DNA of 64,000 bases from Auanema rhodensis (lineage: Eukaryota > Nematoda > Chromadorea > Rhabditida > Rhabditidae): contig OZ059894.1 of assembly GCA_964057225.1 (NCBI GenBank), positions 15,964,476-16,028,475 on the forward strand, in the 5' to 3' direction. Below, piece after piece: positions 10,870-22,392 of the stretch (position 1 is its first letter; every line of letters begins with the position of its first letter). The notes under the pieces were generated by a model. That model was given only the letters and a program-made list of their open reading frames with translations. It ran no database searches and was not told the DNA's origin. A program made the position numbers and the translations under genes.

Positions 10870-13800
10870 CTAATATCCATAATTTTTCATGTCTATTTGT
10901 ATAATAGGCATCTTATGACTCTTATCATCATCATCATCATCTGAGCTTGAATCATTGGCATCTGTTCTTTCTGGTTGCTCAGGTAAATCAATGCGATAAC
11001 TGAAGTAATGAAGTATTAGTAACTTAAAATATGTCAAAAATTGATTTACCCGTCGTGCATTTCAGCTACTTCTGTGGGTTCGAATGCTGGTTGATGTAAC
11101 TCCGGAACGGAAGACATAGCCTGTTCTGGATTCACAGTTGGATCAAGCGTATCAACTTCCAAATCAGCACATTGTACATAGTCAATTTCGACCTAAAATA
11201 TAATAATTTGGAATGCAACCATACTGTGGCTAGAGATTGAGTTAACAAACCTTGTATTGGCATTTGGCAACATAGCGAACAAATTTCTCTACTCTATCAG
11301 AATCTTCATGCTGTTCTACAGAAACTGATCGTACTACTGTGTTTGAGACGGTTGCCAGTGGCATTGTGAAATCCACTTCACATCGTGGCAAGAAAGTCTC
11401 AGGCATTAAATCAAATGAAGATAATTCGAAACGACATCTATAATTGTATTATGATAATAAAAATATCATTAATATTGATATACTTGAGTGAATGACTCTT
11501 ATAAGCGGCATGATGCTTTTCCGGTAATCTTGGAATTCTCCAAACTAACGATCGGAAAACATGCTCATACTTTGCTTCACCAATAGCCACTTCAATCAAG
11601 TTTGGTTCATTCGATTGAACAGCTCCTAACAATCTGTCTTTCAAGTTCTAAACAAAGTTCAATTAATGTAGAAATCATTTAATTTTTGTTACCTGTACTT
11701 TTCCTGGTTTGAGTTTCTTTGAATGAACTGATCCAACTCCCCAATGTCGTTCTTCTCTAAAATCAGAATACATTATGAAACATTTTTAGAAATAATTACA
11801 ATTACCTGAAAATGTAAATCCATGCTTCCGGAATAGGGAACTTGATCGCAACATCTTCACATGGAATTTGGCGTCGTGTGCTTTTTCCGCCTTTACTACG
11901 TTCAACTTCAGCAGCTGCCATAACTTCCATTCGAATCTCAACCTAAAATGAATTTAAGTTTATTCTTCATTCGTTAAATATTTATATTTTAATTAAAATA
12001 ATTATACCTTAGATCCTGCAATTTTCATGATTGTTTTGATGTTCAAGAACTTTTCACGGTTACGTGGTGGTCGTACACGGAATCTCATTATCTGTATGAT
12101 CAATATGTTATTAGTACGTGAAATCAGCTTTACCTCAAAGAAACATCCATCTGGTGGACTTAAACGAATAACTTGCTCTTTTTCAAATGCATCTTCATCA
12201 ACAGTATTATGAAATTCTAGATTTTCAAATCGAATCCATCGTTCTGTATACATAGGTAAAATATCCTTTCTTCTTACAATTTCCTATAAATAATATAATT
12301 CGATTTGTGTACTTATATTCGAATAATACTTTTCCTTGACGACGTCTATCATTTAGACCTATTTCTAAGAATGGTGATCCAGTTACAAAGGCTAGACAGA
12401 ATAAGCGTACACGAGCTTTTTGGTCGGACACAATTCCATCTTTATCAACATAAGCAGAATATTCATCATAACAATGAACCTAAATTTAACATTTAAATAT
12501 AAAATAATAAAAATAAAAATTAGTAGAACCTGCACTTCATCCTGTTTATAAAGTGGTTTTGTATCTCTTTTTGCAGAACATCTGAATAATATATCTTCTA
12601 TTGTATTAACGAATGATCGAAGTTCTGGAGCATTTAGTGAACCAAATTTGAGCAATACATTACATTGAGCTGAATGCTCAAGCGGTAATCCATATTTTGT
12701 TATATGACCATCAACTAATCTAGAGATTTGACCTAAAATTATATAATTTATAATATTCAGAATTAATTAATTATATGTTTTTATATGATTTAACTAAACT
12801 ATAACTAACCTGGTCTAATTCCTACTTTTTCCCTATATTGTACATATTGTAATTTAACCGTATGAATTTTCCCATATATATCATAGGCTTGAAGTGTTGT
12901 ATCCGATAATGAATAAGTTGCTTGTAAGTGTAATTCCTTTGAAAATTATGAATATTTATTTTATTTTTTTATTTTTAACTTACTTGTATTGGCTTGCTAT
13001 CTGTTTTACTATTATATAGAACCAAAACATGATCTTGCAACTTTACATAACATGGCTTCCAACAACGTTCAACCATAAACGACTTCTTCTTGATGGGGTG
13101 ACTGAATATGATAATTATTTTTTAAAAAATTTAGTAAATATTCTTCTTACCGAACCATAAGCTCCCAGCCTTCACCTGCGAATTTCGGAATAAAATCTTC
13201 TAATGGCTGTGAATCATCTTCATCGTAAAGTGGTGTAGGTGTTCCATCATCTCCAGCCTTAATTAAATAATTTGTTATTATATATTAAATATTTAAATTA
13301 TATATAAATATATTTAATATAATAATACTCACTGCGCATTTGAAGTTATCCTCAAATCCTTCAGGTCTATGACTAACAGGGCTGCCTCCTTCTGGTGTTG
13401 GAGAGGACAAAGGTGGTGATTGTCTTGAAACGTAATCGAAATTAATTGGCTTTTAGAAGTATTCCGATTTACCTTCCAGGAGCATAGAAATCTACATCAT
13501 CTTTTCCTTGGCACTGTTGTTGAACTTCAACAGCTTTAGCTTTAGCAGCAGCAACAATATCTTCAACTGGGGCTACAGCGAAAGGATCATAAGTCTAAAA
13601 ATCAAAAATTAATATTTTTTTCTCTTTCTTGTGTAAGTCTTACATCATCTATAAGACTTCTATCTGGAGGGGCAAATGGATCAATTTGAGTATCTGATTG
13701 TTGAACTACAGGTTCCTTATTGCTGAAGAAGCCACTTTCACTTGGTGGCAAGCAGGCTGTTGCATCAAAATCAGCCCAAGCAGGATGAGAAAGTACAGGA

Positions 13801-16800
13801 TCACTTGGATCTCTATAAATCATAAAATGATGAATGATATAAAAACTAAGAAAAAAACATACAAATCTCCTTTTGGAGCAATGCTGTCTCGTTGCTGTGT
13901 TATCAGATGTGATGGCAATTCTAACGATCCTCCAGAGTCTTGTTGAGCTTCTTTCAAAGAACTTCTAAAAGAAGAATTATAACAAACCAATAATAATAAT
14001 AAACAAAACTCACTTTTTATGTGATGGAATAGCTGATACAGAATCAGATCGTTCCAATTCCTCAGCTTTCTTCTCTTTTGGTGGAGGTGGTATTACAGGA
14101 GCTGTTTTTTCTGTTTCCATCTTAATATTATAAATAACTTAACTGAGCTTGTGACTTTTGAAATACCTCCAAATTCATTTTTGCTGCTAGCTTTGCTGCC
14201 AGTTCTTGTGCAGCCCTATCCATACTATCTTCTTCATCAGGATCAAACGTTGGAGATGCAACTTTTTTCCCTAAATTTCATGATAACAAATAAAATTTCA
14301 TATAATATTATGCAAGTTACCTTGTTGTTTCAATTTTTTTTTCAGAATCTTTGCATTTTTCTGTTCCTCAAGACGCTTCTGAATTTCTCGCTGTGTTCCA
14401 TTATGCACATAACCTTGTTCTCCTCTTTAAAAAATGCTTATTATCTCCTAAGAAATTAGAAAACACTTACCCAACATCAGCCAAATAGCTTTCATCCTTA
14501 ATTTCGTTAGCAGCAGTAGTCTCACTCAGTGTTTTTAATTGTTCCTCTGTGTTCTTAACTACTGAGCTAACCTAAAGTTATTAAGAATTTAAATAAACAT
14601 ATTTACTACGTTGTTTTTACTTTTTCGGTCATTTTCTTAAATACTGCCCAAGCATCTTCTTCCTTTTCTGGAATATTAGCTGGATGAGGCGCTTGAGGAC
14701 GTTGTGGAGGACCTTTTGATGCTGGTGGAGGTCGAGGAGGAGCAGCTTGAACTTGTTGAGATTCTAAAATAGAAAACAATTAAAGCATCATGTGCAAGAA
14801 CAATGCACCCTCTTCTGCGGTGGATGAAACATCAGAAACATGAGTTGACTTAGGAGGAGCTGGCCTAGATGGTGGAGGTGGCCGAGGTGGTTCTTTCTTT
14901 TCCGTGATTTCCTCTGCAGGCTTTTCTACGTTGTTTTGTTGTTCATTCCAACTAAAAATAAAAGAACAATGTTTTTTTTTTCTTGAATTCTGAATACCTT
15001 GGAGCTACGAAATCAGGAACGTCAAATGGTGGTGGCTCAGGACGATCTGGCACATTTTGGGAAGACGAATATGAATATTCTAAAATGTGAAATAAATAAT
15101 TAATAATATAATGTAAAACAATTACCAGTATTATTATAATTTTGATGATCAGATGAGTATGCTTGTTGGTCATCTTGCGAATATTTATAGCCTGATGGGT
15201 CATTATAAGATGTTTGATTATAATCATACTGACTATTATAATCATAATGATTTTGATTACTTTCTTGATAATTTGATGTATCTGCATATTGAGTTGAATC
15301 TTGAGGCTGAGTACTATTCTGATGTTCGGTTGACTTATTATATTGCGCTGTTTCATTATATTGAGAAGCATCAGGATATTGTGTAGATGTTCCATAATCA
15401 TCTGTATTATCACCGTTTTCTTGATAACTAGAGTTGTAATCTTGAGTTTCGGCAGCTTGATTATAAGAAGTTTGATCATTGCCAGATTGATTATGGTCAT
15501 ATTGTTGATTTGAAGCATTTTGATCATATCCTGTATAGGATGAATCATAACCAGGATAAGTTTGCTGATTGTATGAAGCTTGATCATCATAACCAGCAGT
15601 AGTAGATGAATAATTGGTTTGATCATATCCGGTTTGATTATAGTTAGAATAATCATAGTTTTGGTCATAGTTAGAATTGTAGGTGTTACCATAAGAATCC
15701 GTAGCTTGATCATACCCAGCATGAAAAGCTGCAGTAGTATAATCATATTGAGTTGTGCTTTGATCATAATTATTTTGATCATAACCAGCATAATATTGAT
15801 TATATTCTGTTGATTGTTGGCCATTTTCATAATATTGCTGATCAGCTTGATTTTGACTGAAATTTAAAAATATTTTATATCAAATTTAGAATATATATAC
15901 ATATATCAAATTTGAAATATAGTAAATTCAAAGAAAACAAAAAAAATAGACTAATAACATACCTATAGTCATAATTTGAATCCGTAGGAACATAGTTAGG
16001 ATCCGTTTCCCATTGTTGTGTTTCATAATTCCAAATATATCCTAAAAAGTATTCAATGAACACGTTCAATAATTCAAAGGCTTCACCTGGATAAGCGTTT
16101 GGATCGTATGTTTGGTTTTCTGATGCTTCTCCTTCTTGTGCTGCTGCAACGTCTGACTCTGGCGCTAACGCAGCTTCAGTTTCTGGTACTGCAGCAGCTT
16201 CTTTTTCTGGTTCTGCAATCTCTGCTTCTGATACTGCAGCTTGCACCTGATGCTCAGCAGTATCCAGCTCATGCGTTGCAGTATCCACTTCTTGCGCTGT
16301 TGTTACTCCCTCTTGTGAAATCTCTTCACTAGTAGTTTCAGAATTCGATTGCTCAACGGCTTCTTCAGGGTTTTTTTCAATTTTATTTGAAGTATCTTCT
16401 ACAGCAGCTTTGTGAATCTTCTGAAGATATATAATTTACAAAAAACAAATGTAAAGAAAACTTCTCACTTTACGAAGTTTCTTCCGTTCTTCTTGCATTT
16501 CTTCTGAGAATGTAGGTTGATCATCCTCTTCAGGCGACGACTGAAATAAAATATCCATCAATGAATTTCCTTGCATTAACAGGAATATTAAATTTATATT
16601 TGAAAATTTTCATATTTTTCCCAAATCTTCCCTTTTACCATCAGAAAAATAATAATAATATATGTAGTATACGAATGAGAAACATTTGAATGAAAAATCT
16701 TTTTAAAAGATAAAAATTGATATAAATTGAAATATGACGTATAATATCTATAATCTTATACATTCATATACATAAATGTAATGAGGATTGAATGAAAAAA

Positions 16801-19076
16801 TCCTTATGCTTGAAGACTTAGGATAAATTATACAATAGATTCATGAAAAACTAATATAGACTAGTACTATTTCTATAACCCATGATATATGATGTAAGAA
16901 ATCCAATACCACCTACTATGTTGAGAAAGTAAATGAATACATGTGAAATCATTATTGAAATAGGAAAATTGAGGCGTTAAATACGAAAAAGTTTTTTTTT
17001 CATCTTTAGAAGATGAATAGCTTTAAAACTCACAGATTGATTAGATTTCGAAGAACTAGCGACTGCGTTTTCCATTTGTAGTCGGTCTGAAAACAAAATA
17101 AGTTAGAAAAATAATTTAAATTATAAGCATGGTTAGAATAACTACGGAATTTCATGCTATAACTTCATCAGTTATTCTATGATGACCACGGATGTATGCA
17201 AAGTAGTCTCTCAAAGTAATGAAGTAAATGCTCATGTTTTCAGAGTAAAATGAGCAAAATATTCAGTGAAAATGTGTGAATTATAGTTTTTCATAGAACA
17301 AAACAAAAAAATATATTTTAAGAAAAAACAATTTGTTGATAAGGTGAAAATATCTATAGACTCGCCAATGCTCAAGGCAGCTTCGGGAGCTATAGAGGCA
17401 CCATACTTGGAAAATCGATGAGTCAACAGAGAAAGCGGAGGTGGAGGAGGAAAGAGAGAAAGAGGAAGGGAGAGAGAGAGAGAAAGATTATGTGACAGGA
17501 ATGCGAGGTGCTCCACGAGAATGCTCCAATAGCAGAGATTGAATAGAGTACCAGTCATCCAAATGGCTAAGCATTTGAACTAAACCATAAGAAAACATGA
17601 TCAAAAAACTTCAAAGAAGAGTATAGAATAGCAAAAAACAATAAAACAAATGTAACAAAAAGTTTTAAAAAGAAAAAGCTGAAATTCCAACCTTTCTGCT
17701 CTTCGAAATTTTCCCAATCCATGCTTGCACGCCGATGAACTACAGGATGTGGTGGTGCTTTGCTCTTATAAGCCGGATCTTCCTCCAGAATATCACCGTC
17801 ATAGTTGTTAATAGGAGTTGTACGCCCAGATGCTTTACCTTTTGACTAAATTGATAATAAATGTTTTGCTAAAAAGGAATATCATAATGAAAACCTGAGA
17901 TGGCATTTGTTGCGACATGTTGTCACAAAAATCTGAATATGACATATCCGAACGTCGTCTACGTGAGCCTAAAATTGGATATAACGTTTGTAATAGTAAA
18001 ATTCAGTAAATAAGTAAAATTTTACATTTCATATATATTTTTAGAATTTTCTTTAAGGTGGAAAAAATAAATCAACCGCATCAGCGTTGAAAATAAGCCA
18101 AATTAATTTGACGTGAAATTGACGTGAACTTGACGTACAATTTTTTGAATTACGAGAATGATCAAAAACAATTAGGCAAAAAACAACAAAAGGACCAACT
18201 CACTTGGAATAGAAACTTTGATTTTCTCATCAGGCTTTACATCGGCTGGATCTTGACCCCCAACAAAAGCAAAAGATTCAATAGTGCATTGTGAAGTTGG
18301 AGTTGTTGGACGGCGCCTTTGAACGGCGACATTATTATATTCACGACGAATGTCTTGTTCTTTTGAAGACTGAATATATAATATAGTAAAACACTAAGTT
18401 TTAAAGTTTAAAAACCTGTGTATCATTTCCGATATTTCTTGAAAATGCTGAAGGTGGAGCTTTAGCATCTGTTGTATTTTCTTAAAAACATTAATATAAT
18501 TAGAATAATAACTAAACTAATTACCTGACATAGCATGCTCAATTTCTAAATCAAGATCTTCGTCTTCGGCACGTATAAGACTTTTGTGAAGTTCTTGCTC
18601 TTGCTCAGAATGTCCAGGACCTGGCACAGTCATTTTATACTTTTGAGTTTCACCTAATTGTGGATCGACATCTGTTTTTTTTGGTTTAATCTAAGTGCAT
18701 ATTTCAATGAAAATCAAATTATATATGATTTCTTACAACTTCAATAATAGTATCATTAGTATCGCTATTCTTTAATCCCTCGATCTGATCGATGTCCAAC
18801 TCGGGAGGCAGCTCAGGAGCTGTTGGAAGATCGTCACATTCGATTGATTGAGTAAATGAACGCATTGCGCGAAATGAGGCCGCACGGTCTAAACATAGCC
18901 AAATACAAACTTAATCGGAAACACAAAAAAGCTAGAAGCTGCTTCAGAAGATATGATGTAAATGCAATACCAGCGCCAGATGCGTCATCGTCGTTCGCAT
19001 CGGATCCTCGAAAAGCATTTCGACCTCCATGTGGATTGAAGGGCTGATTGCTATAATTGTTCTGGCGCCAGGACAT
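10870..19076 (-). CDS. unc-41: UNC-41 (stonin), AP-2-associated synaptic vesicle endocytosis adaptor
   Basis: About 36 exons encode roughly 1,700 residues, the size of C. elegans UNC-41. Order: N-terminus MSWRQNNYSNQPFNPHGG with an NPF motif; an acidic and Arg-rich disordered region; an Ala/Glu-rich stretch (about 16087-16421); a Q/N/Y-rich exon (15126-15856); Pro-rich linkers (PPRPPPPSRPAPP); DPF motifs (QIDPFAPPD, TYDPFAVAP) that would bind AP-2; a stonin homology domain (GEGWELMVRHPIKKKSFMVE, SRLVDGHITKYGLPLEHSAQ); and a C-terminal mu homology domain (LNAPELRSFVNTIEDILFRC to KMPIIQIDMKNYGY). Stonins sort synaptotagmin during vesicle recycling; I infer a neuronal presynaptic role. The stop is TAG at 10870-10872. 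I give the ATG at 19076 as start, but an exon at about 21008-21017 joins in phase and could add MTNATQDGCV. Introns of about 500-600 bp flank the exon at 17033-17086. Confidence 0.93.
15126..15856 (-). other. unc-41: Q/N/Y-rich prion-like exon of unc-41
   Basis: A single 731-nt exon encodes about 243 residues made of degenerate YDQ/YNQ/GYDQ units with Gln, Asn, Tyr, Ser and Thr dominating and almost no hydrophobic residues except Tyr. This composition is typical of low-complexity domains that phase-separate. The reading frame is kept across the whole exon and joins in phase at both ends, so it is coding and not a chance repeat. Confidence 0.85.
17428..17487. repeat. GA-rich tract in an unc-41 intron
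   Basis: Purine-rich run in the intron between the exons near 17033-17086 and 17691-17846; reads as CT in the unc-41 transcript. Confidence 0.85.
18108..18138. promoter_or_regulatory. Three TTGACGT motifs at 11-bp spacing
   Basis: TTGACGTGAA at 18108, TTGACGTGAA at 18119 and TTGACGTAC at 18130 lie in an unc-41 intron (about 17970-18203). TGACGT is the half-site of cAMP-response elements. Spacing of one helical turn suggests a transcription-factor array; the role is inferred only. Confidence 0.4.
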
Positions 19077-19570
19077 CACACATCCGTCTTGAGTCGCTTA
19101 AAAATCAGAGAAAACATAATAAGTTAGTAAGAAGGGATAAGGAATAAGAAAAGAAAATCGAAATTATGATGTTTAACATGACAAATGAGAGTTGAAAGTA
19201 CGAAAGATGAAATTGACGATAATATAAGTAAAAGCTTAGACGTCTTAGTAATATATATATTGATATATACATCATATGTCAAATGGCAAAGAACATTCAA
19301 GGGGCACGTATGTATATGTACGTCAATGAAGAAGAAAATACGAATTTTTAGAACGGGTTATAGGAAAAACGCAATTATTTTGATGATTTGTCGAGAAAAA
19401 ACATTTGAGAGCAGAAGAACAAAATAGTAAAAAAGGATTTTATTTATCATTTTGAAGATATTCTTTCAGATTTTTCTTGCATGTACTTGGGAATAAACTA
19501 TGACACCACTGCATATTTTCTTTGGTCAAAAGTAAAAAAACAATTTATGTTTTTCGACAAACGACTGAAA

Positions 19571-19690
19571 CTAGACGAAGCCGTTCACTAATGTGTTCCC
19601 AGCTACCGGGAATCGATGAATTTCCTTGGAGAAAGCTGTGATGAGCTTGGCCAATTCCCCAAGCTTTCTATTCAACTCTGCTTTCTGAAA
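19571..19690. other. GC-richer island with hairpins and a possible spliced exon
   Basis: About 48% G+C against roughly 28% around it. On the minus strand a TTTCAG acceptor (19685-19690) precedes a 37-codon open frame ending in TAG at 19571-19573 (start KAELNRKLGELAKL). It also contains inverted repeats: TTCCC/GGGAA (19596-19600 with 19608-19612) and AGCTTGG/CCAAGCT (19644-19650 with 19659-19665), with the alternative pairing GAAAGCT/AGCTTTC. It could be a terminal coding exon, an alternative unc-41 exon or a structured RNA; its phase does not fit the unc-41 5' exon. Confidence 0.3.
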
Positions 19691-20842
19691 TAGCAGTAGA
19701 AAAACATGAAGAAAGTAAAGAAGAGAGAGGAAAGAAAGAAAATGAGTGAAATGAGAATAATAGCAAAATGAAAAAGAAAATGAGAAGAAGGAGCAACGTC
19801 GTTAAAGGCTTTTGGTCAGTAGCATAGGATACACAGGAAAATGCAAATTACTTCAGAAGCTTGTAAGATCAATAAATCATGAACTGAATAAGTAATAAAG
19901 TAAGTTATAGGTTATTAAATAAAATATTTTAATGTTTTTAAAAAAAAAAGTAATTCATCTTGTTAATTATGAAAGATGAAATATAGTTAGAAGATGAGAA
20001 ATGTATTTTTGAAGTCATTACTCATCATTTGTTGCAAAAAAAAATGGAAAAATAGTAGTATCTATGTTTCACATACATATATAAGCATATATTATATATG
20101 GATATGTATGTATATATGCATATATAAAACATTATTAACTATAAATATATGATATAATGTAAATAGTATAGCATAAAATAAGATGTTACTTGTAAAAGAA
20201 AAGTTATTTTTTCATCCAAAAAAAGAGCAGAAAATAAAATCTGAACAAAATATACGACGACAATGGGTTGTCATGCTAAGAAAGCCTTGCCAGAAGATCA
20301 ATAAAGACCACCCAAAGGACAAATCAATATCCAAAAAGGAGTTAAAGCATGTTAAGATAATAATATTTAGTTGTTATCTAGACATTAATCAATTTTTTAT
20401 TGAAAATGGAATATTTTAATTTTCGTATAATCTCAGAAAGTAGTGAAAATGAACTGAAGTGGAGTCAATGATTGGTCTATGTTCTTCCAGTTTTACTATG
20501 ATGTCATTATTATATGAATTTAAGAAAAAAAGGATCTTAAAATAGATGAATATTTAAATAAATTAATATATAAATGATTTAATGAATAGAATAAATAAAA
20601 AAAACTTTAATCATATAAGTATATCTGTATATATTATAAGTCATGTCTGTATTTCTCATTTTTTCTAAGCTTTAGATCTGAGAGTAACAAACTGGGTGAA
20701 GCAAAGTAACGAATAGTGTGAAGAGAAAAGAAGACTAAAGGAAAGATAGGAAATAGACAAAAAGAAAACGAGAGAAAGAGATGGAATATTGAGGAATAAG
20801 ACACAAAGAAATAGAAGAGGGGAAGAAAAAAAGAAGGGGGAA

Positions 20843-20852
20843 GGGGGGGGGG
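20843..20852 (+). repeat. G10 homopolymer in a purine-rich stretch
   Basis: Ten consecutive G flanked by GGGGGAA and TGGAAGGG, embedded in a homopurine-rich region (about 20705-20960). Confidence 0.9.
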
Positions 20853-21007
20853 TGGAAGGGAGCATAGGAAGGGGGAATATTGCCAAGCTATAATGGGGAA
20901 GATCGATAGAGAGTTGCGCGGCTTCACAGAGCATGAGAAAGAGAGAGTATAGAGGAATAGACTGGGAGACATACGGGATGCTTAGAAATAGAAGGAGAAC
21001 GGCTCAC

Positions 21008-21060
21008 CATTCGTCATTGGATGGATAATCGATTTGAGTTGAAAAGCAGCTCTATAAGGA
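21008..21060 (-). other. unc-41: Candidate 5' exon of unc-41
   Basis: On the minus strand an ATG at 21015-21017 followed by ACG AAT G runs into a GTGAGC donor at 21007. The single leftover base matches the phase of the next exon if the acceptor TTTTTAAG at 19097 is used, giving MTNATQDGCVMSWRQ. A TATATATAG sequence (plus 21166-21174) stands about 150 bp upstream. The only other evidence is the raised G+C content of this stretch, so the call is tentative. Confidence 0.4.
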
Positions 21061-22070
21061 AGAAAGTGTGAAGCTGTTGAGATAGAGAATTGAGAATAAG
21101 CTGATGATGAGAATATGAAGACGATCCAGCTTCAAAGTAGGTTGAAATGAAATAAGTTCTCATATCTATATATAGCATATTCTCAGCATAATTTTATAGT
21201 TAATACTTCAAAAATCTGGAGAATAAGAAAAAAGAAATGAATATCCATGAAAACTGAAAGTGAATATATTTTTTTTCTTTTGATATTCTAATGTTTTCCT
21301 TTCATTGAGTGAAAAGGTGAAACTAAAAAAGTTCATTTTCATAGATGATTAGATAGAACTTAGAAAGATCATACATTGAAAATCTGTAATTTTTAAAAAT
21401 AAATAAATATTTATAAAAAATAAAATATTTGCAGACGTACTTCCTATAAAAAAATAATAAAATAACAAATTATTTAAAATATTCTTTTTGAAATCCTTTT
21501 TCCCTCAATTAAACTTCAAAATAATATTCATACTGTAGATATTTCATATTTCATGCTTTATATAATCAGTTTTTCAATCATTTTGCCCAAAAAAAAAGAA
21601 TAACTAGTACTTGAATTTCTTTTTTTAATATTTTTTTCTTTTTCTTTTATTCTTTTTAATATTTAATTAAAGATATACATATATACTTTCATTGTTTCAC
21701 ATTTGAATTTTGATCCTAATCACTATCTCATCTCAGATATACGATATACATAGAAGTAAAACTTATAATTTTTGAATAAATTTAAGTATTCAAATAGTTT
21801 TTTATCTTATAAATATATATATTATTTTATATTAATTATAATAGATTAGTTTTGTATTATATATTTTCTTTATAAACTAAATAATATTTTAAAAATTATA
21901 CTATTTTTAAAATAAATCTATGTGAGATAGAAATTTGATTTCTAGTAGATGCTGATACAATTTTTTTTGATTTCATGTTGAAACATATGAATAAAATGAC
22001 TAATTGCATTCCTTTGTATGTAGCAGCTTGACCCATACTTAGACAGAGAAAGTGAGAGAGTATGGAATAG

Positions 22071-22204
22071 AAGGAGAGAGAAACTGGCAATAGAGAAAGA
22101 AAGAGAGAGAAATTGGCAATAAAGACAGAGAGAGAACTGGGAATAGAAATAGAGAGAGAGAAATTGGAAATAAAGAGAGAGGAACTAGGAATAGAGAGAG
22201 AGAG
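22071..22204. repeat. Imperfect minisatellite of GA runs and AATTGGCAATA units
   Basis: About four to five units of roughly 30 bp, each alternating (GA)n with a variant of AAATTGGCAATA (AAACTGGCAATA, AAATTGGCAATA, GAACTGGGAATA, AAATTGGAAATA, GAACTAGGAATA). Confidence 0.8.
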
Positions 22205-22392
22205 TCAATTCATAATATTTGATATGTATTACATTTACAAACATATGTACATATTATATATTAATTGAAGTTTGAAATTAAGCTTTTTATGAATATTTGA
22301 GATAGTTTTACTTATAATCCTAATTATTAAAACTTCATTTAATATTTTGATACCAGGTGTTCTTATATTTCTTTTAATTTCGTTTTCATCAA

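Larger units (their letters stand above)
19077..22392. other. Region upstream of unc-41 and of the ET-module gene
   Basis: Mostly AT-rich, with GA-rich stretches at about 20705-20960 and a G10 run at 20843-20852. It contains a candidate unc-41 5' exon near 21008-21060, a structured GC-richer island at 19571-19690 and a minisatellite at 22071-22204. The short open frames at 19185-19427 and 20183-20419 show no protein-like features. Confidence 0.55.

Noticed and set aside
14952-15830. 292-codon minus-strand frame rich in Met and Ile
   Set aside because: Shadow of the unc-41 Q/N/Y exon in another frame; the spliced UNC-41 frame is the coding one.
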